This document shows positions 6,582 through 8,309 of a DNA stretch of 8,309 nt, one piece after another. How positions within the stretch are numbered: position 1 is the stretch's first letter; the number at the start of each line of letters is the position of its first letter. The notes under the pieces are model-generated. The model worked only from the letters and a program-made list of their open reading frames with translations, made no database searches and was not told the DNA's origin. Origin of the DNA: CAZEAN01 sp964510225. GTDB lineage: Bacteria > Planctomycetota > Planctomycetia > Isosphaerales > Isosphaeraceae. The stretch is from positions 1 through 8,309 of the forward strand of contig CAZEAN010000184.1 in assembly GCA_964510225.1 (NCBI GenBank), in the 5' to 3' direction. Made by a program: the position numbers and the translations under genes.

Positions 6582-6640
6582 ACCCAATTAATTATAATCA
6601 AGTTAAAAATAATAAATTTAAGTTTTTGCTTCAATGATTT
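6582..6640 (-). promoter_or_regulatory. AT-rich leader with TATAAT -10 element, candidate relaxase promoter
   Basis: This 60-base stretch is sharply AT-rich compared with its flanks. On the minus strand it contains a perfect TATAAT (plus-strand 6591-6596) that would start transcription near 6583-6585, about 105 bases before the relaxase ATG. The best -35 at suitable spacing (AAATTT-like) is poor. Such an AT island could also help strand opening, but no initiator binding repeats lie beside it. Confidence 0.45.
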
Positions 6641-6738
6641 TCGAGGACTGACACTACTTGGAAATACACCACGGCCTTTCTCAACAGACAATCAGCACCG
6701 CCGAAGCTGAAGCATTGTCTTGGGCTGAATTCGACGAC

Positions 6739-7205
6739 TCGCGTGTCGACCATCGGGCATTAACGGCTTCGGTCTCGTAGAAGGCCCGCGCGTTTGAGTG
6801 ATCAACTCGGAGGAGGAAGCGGTAATGGGTTCAAGACAATTCGTGACGCAGTGCGTCACGAATTGGTTAGGTCAGAAAGAACGCCCGCCTATTCCGCAGA
6901 TTGGATGGGTCAAATCCTTTGCCGAAGGTAGTACTCAAACGAGTCGAGAGTTTGTTGAGGAGCTCTTGACCATAGCCGGCCCATTCTTGCCCCTCTTGTT
7001 CTTGCTCGACGATAATCCTGCCTACTTCCCCGTAAGCGAGCATCATGGCCGAGTTGACCGCTTGCCCAGCGCGATCACGAGCAACGGTGAGCGCTTCATG
7101 AATCTGCTGACGCGTCTTATCGAGGTGGGAGCACACATTGGACAACGAAGATTCTGGGGATGGTGACGTCGGTCTGTTGTCTGGCTGTTTTCATTTCTTG
7201 GCCAT
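6739..7205 (-). pseudogene. DUF1016 (YhcG-like) gene remnant with three in-frame stops, nuclease domain missing
   Basis: From ATG at 7205 one frame reads MAKK, TGA (7191-7193), then KQPDNRPTS. It continues through the DUF1016 N-terminal domain (AGQAVNSAMMLAYGEVGRIIVEQEQ, then YGQELLNKLSTRLSTTFGKGF) to FFLT. There TAA (6867-6869) replaces what is normally Phe in FFLTFPIRDALRHELSW. PIRDALRHELS follows, then TGA (6831-6833) at the usual Trp, then THYRFLLRVDHSNARAFYETEAVNARWSTRE. Resemblance ends near 6739. Intact members continue into a PDDEXK nuclease domain, absent here. The family occurs near restriction and other defence genes. The three stops at conserved places show that the gene is dead. 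The only uninterrupted piece, 6867-7145 with a TTG start, is unlikely to be expressed on its own. Confidence 0.85.
6837..6865. repeat. 29-bp perfect inverted repeat inside the DUF1016 remnant
   Basis: The 14-base arm CAATTCGTGACGCA (6837-6850) and its exact complement (6852-6865) flank a single G at 6851. It coincides with the codons for PIRDALRHELS, between two of the in-frame stops. With a one-base centre it would extrude with a few bases unpaired. It may simply be a codon coincidence of a symmetric peptide. Confidence 0.85.
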
Positions 7206-7343
7206 CAATGAGATTTCAGGGATGTCCAGATCAACGTTTTATGACGTTAATTTAACAGTGTTTGCTTGTCGTCTGTCTCATTGATCAACAAAACAGTGTG
7301 ATGAAGCTTGTCGATGAGCCATGATGGACATGCTCCTGAGCGG

Positions 7344-7510
7344 CTACTCGATGCCTGCTTCTTGGAGGAGGTCCACCAGTTTCACTCCAGAGACGTTACA
7401 AACTGTGCAATCTCGACAACATCAAGCCGTCGTTCGCCTGATTCACATTTCGATACAAATGACGCATAGATCCCGAGCTTCTCAGCAACATCAAGTTGCG
7501 AGAGTATAGA
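7344..7510 (-). pseudogene. XRE-family helix-turn-helix regulator remnant, frameshifted
   Basis: On the minus strand 7510 down to 7385 reads SILSQLDVAEKLGIYASFVSKCESGERRLDVVEIAQFVTSLE, then TGA (7382-7384). This is a classic XRE/Cro-type HTH: the LDVAEKLG helix, the FVSKCESGERRLD recognition helix and turn, and a VVE helix. One base away in frame the sequence continues GVKLVDLLQEAGIE and stops at 7344-7346, the usual end of this family. CTGGAGTG in place of an expected CTGGGAGTG suggests loss of one G. The N-terminal beginning (upstream of about 7510) is not readable in the same frame, so a second defect is likely. The 138 bases between it and the DUF1016 remnant hold only minor repeats. The two may once have been an operon. 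Confidence 0.8.
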
Positions 7511-7551
7511 TATGGTTGATTGTATCCTTAGAACGTGCGATGCTCTCTAGC

Positions 7552-7989
7552 ATGACGAAGTTGGAACAGGATCCATCTCCCGAGGATGACCAACCTATCC
7601 CCGAGGATCATCCTTTCGGTGAGCTGATCTATACCTATACCCGCGCCCAAGCCATTGCCGATGGTCTGCTTGTGGACGTCACAGAGAGAGCGAAGGAAGT
7701 TGGGTTCAAGGTCCCCGTTGCTATAACCGCCAGTGTCTATCATCAGTATGTCCAAGTCCCCGAAGGGGTCACCGATCAAAATGAATCAGGAAGGCTATGG
7801 GATATCTGCACAATGCTGCACTACGCCATCTCCCAATCGGCCGATTCCGGTCCGGAACTCCTGTTCAAGCTTCATGTACGTAACCATGAGCAGGCAGGCC
7901 CGCCACCTTTAGTGGAACTGAAATGCCACTCAGGCCCGGGCGACCATGGTGAGCATGTGCTGACGATTCTGACGCCTGATGAAGATTAG
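7552..7989 (+). CDS. DUF6573 family protein of unknown function
   Basis: The 145-residue acidic protein has an N-terminal Pro/Asp/Glu-rich arm (about 1-25). The family core follows: LIYTYTRAQAIADGLLVDVTERAKEVGF, then VPVAITASVYHQYV, QNESGRLWDI, and the ending VELKCHSGPGDHGEHVLTILTPDED. DUF6573 proteins are common on plasmids and mobile islands; I know of no established activity. There are no signal or membrane segments, so it is probably cytoplasmic. The frame is open from a TTG at 7516, with ATG codons at 7540 and 7552. None has a good ribosome-binding site; I list 7552 as the start nearest the conserved core, with low certainty. It is the only intact gene between three decayed ones and the only one on the plus strand. 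Its start lies close to the degraded XRE gene, which is transcribed the opposite way. Confidence 0.85.
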   Translation: MTKLEQDPSPEDDQPIPEDHPFGELIYTYTRAQAIADGLLVDVTERAKEVGFKVPVAITASVYHQYVQVPEGVTDQNESGRLWDICTMLHYAISQSADSGPELLFKLHVRNHEQAGPPPLVELKCHSGPGDHGEHVLTILTPDED

Positions 7990-8019
7990 CAGAAGAGAAA
8001 GCGAGGGATCGGTCACTTG

Positions 8020-8034
8020 GTCAGAATTCCTGAC
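8020..8034 (+). terminator. Small hairpin past the DUF6573 gene
   Basis: GTCAG-AATTC-CTGAC forms a five-pair stem with a five-base loop about 31 bases after the DUF6573 stop. There is no T-run, so it is a weak terminator candidate, or it may belong to the edge of the adjacent insertion element. Confidence 0.2.
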
Positions 8035-8085
8035 GGCGTCCATGTTGTGATGGTCGAGTGATCATCGAGTAAGGAGAAGCAATCC

Positions 8086-8309
8086 ATGATCTTCTGAGCC
8101 AACTCTGAGGCAGCTTCTTGTGCAGTCATTCCTTTGGCGGAATAGAGAGGCCGTCATGGAGAAACCGTGTGCTGAACCCTGTGGCCACTATTCAACTCTT
8201 CCTACTACAGATCCTCCATGGCAACGCCGCGTGTGCTCACTTACCCTACCTGGCCGGACTCCACTTCTGTACCTCAGCCTTTTGCACAGCGCGAGGTCAA
8301 CTCCCCCTG
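8086..8309 (+). pseudogene. IS4-type transposase, disrupted 5' portion running off the window
   Basis: From 8142 to the right edge one frame reads IERPSWRNRVLNPVATIQLF, then LLQILHGNAACAHLPYLAGL and HFCTSAFCTARGQLPL. This is recognisable as the N-terminal part of an IS4-group transposase common in planctomycetes, which reads like LxPVxTIQLFxLQILHGNTA...AxxYCQARxRLPL. An ATG at 8086 follows AAGGAG (8071-8076) with good spacing, but its frame meets TGA at codon 4. It continues ANSEAASCAVIPLAE to TAG at 8143-8145, and the conserved frame is then offset. At least two lesions therefore separate the start from the conserved part. No terminal inverted repeat is obvious upstream. The catalytic DDE region would lie outside the window, so whether the rest of the element is intact cannot be judged. 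Confidence 0.65.

Noticed and set aside
6582..6640. AT-rich island as a replication origin unwinding element
   Set aside because: It has a good -10 hexamer in front of the relaxase, no adjacent iterons, and no initiator gene is in the window; a promoter is the simpler reading.
6654..6780. Plus-strand coding-like stretch YLEIHHGLSQQTIS...
   Set aside because: Most of it is the antisense of the DUF1016 remnant, whose minus-strand reading matches a known family, and it has no start codon or ribosome-binding site.
2537..7205. TGA read as Trp (recoded genetic code), prompted by in-frame TGA codons in the antitoxin-like, DUF1016, XRE and IS4 remnants
   Set aside because: parA and the RHH gene end in TGA, the large relaxase and ParA use TGG for Trp and have no internal TGA, only one of the in-frame TGAs falls at an expected Trp, and the remnants also show TAA and frameshifts.

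Overview
The window looks like the maintenance and mobilisation region of a plasmid, or a plasmid-derived island, from a member of the Planctomycetota. The host is inferred from the style of the proteins (MobF relaxase, DUF6573, DUF1016, IS4 type and antitoxin-like remnants) and from the mixed GC-rich and neutral base composition. No rRNA, tRNA or host marker gene is present to confirm it.

Layout. (1) 1-1928: a parA-parB partition operon on the minus strand. parA (1095-1928) is followed after one base by parB (119-1093), and a candidate terminator lies just past parB. (2) 1929-2536: no credible gene. It holds the parA leader with one operator-like palindrome (1969-1983) and an array of six more copies of the same 15-bp palindrome, core CTTGCACGGTGCAAG, in two groups of three with steps of about 42 bp. 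A further exact copy and a degenerate one lie inside the 5' part of parB. (3) 2537-3126, minus strand: a small ribbon-helix-helix DNA-binding protein (2896-3126), then a decayed antitoxin-like gene (2537-2803) with an in-frame stop. (4) 3127-3648: a strongly strand-asymmetric, G- and purine-rich intergenic region with inverted repeats, short tandem repeats and G-run clusters. It is the best place in the window for an oriT or relaxosome site. (5) 3649-6477, minus strand: a MobF-type relaxase-helicase with complete HxHxH and helicase motifs, expressed from an AT-rich promoter region near 6590. (6) 6739-8309: a graveyard of accessory genes. It holds a DUF1016 (YhcG-like) pseudogene with three in-frame stops, a frameshifted XRE-type HTH regulator, one intact DUF6573 gene on the plus strand (7552-7989), and a disrupted 5' end of an IS4-type transposase running off the right edge.

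How the parts fit. ParA (ATPase) and ParB (CTP-switch DNA-binding protein) plus the palindrome array would form a segregation system, with ParB probably also repressing its own operon through the 1969-1983 site. The RHH protein and the relaxase, separated only by the G-rich region, are arranged like a relaxosome accessory factor, an oriT and a MobF relaxase. No replication initiator, coupling protein or type IV secretion gene is visible, so the replicon is either mobilisable only or continues outside the window. The most unusual feature is the phased palindrome array and its dispersal into the parA leader and the parB coding sequence. I did not find a clearly new enzymatic or defence system here.
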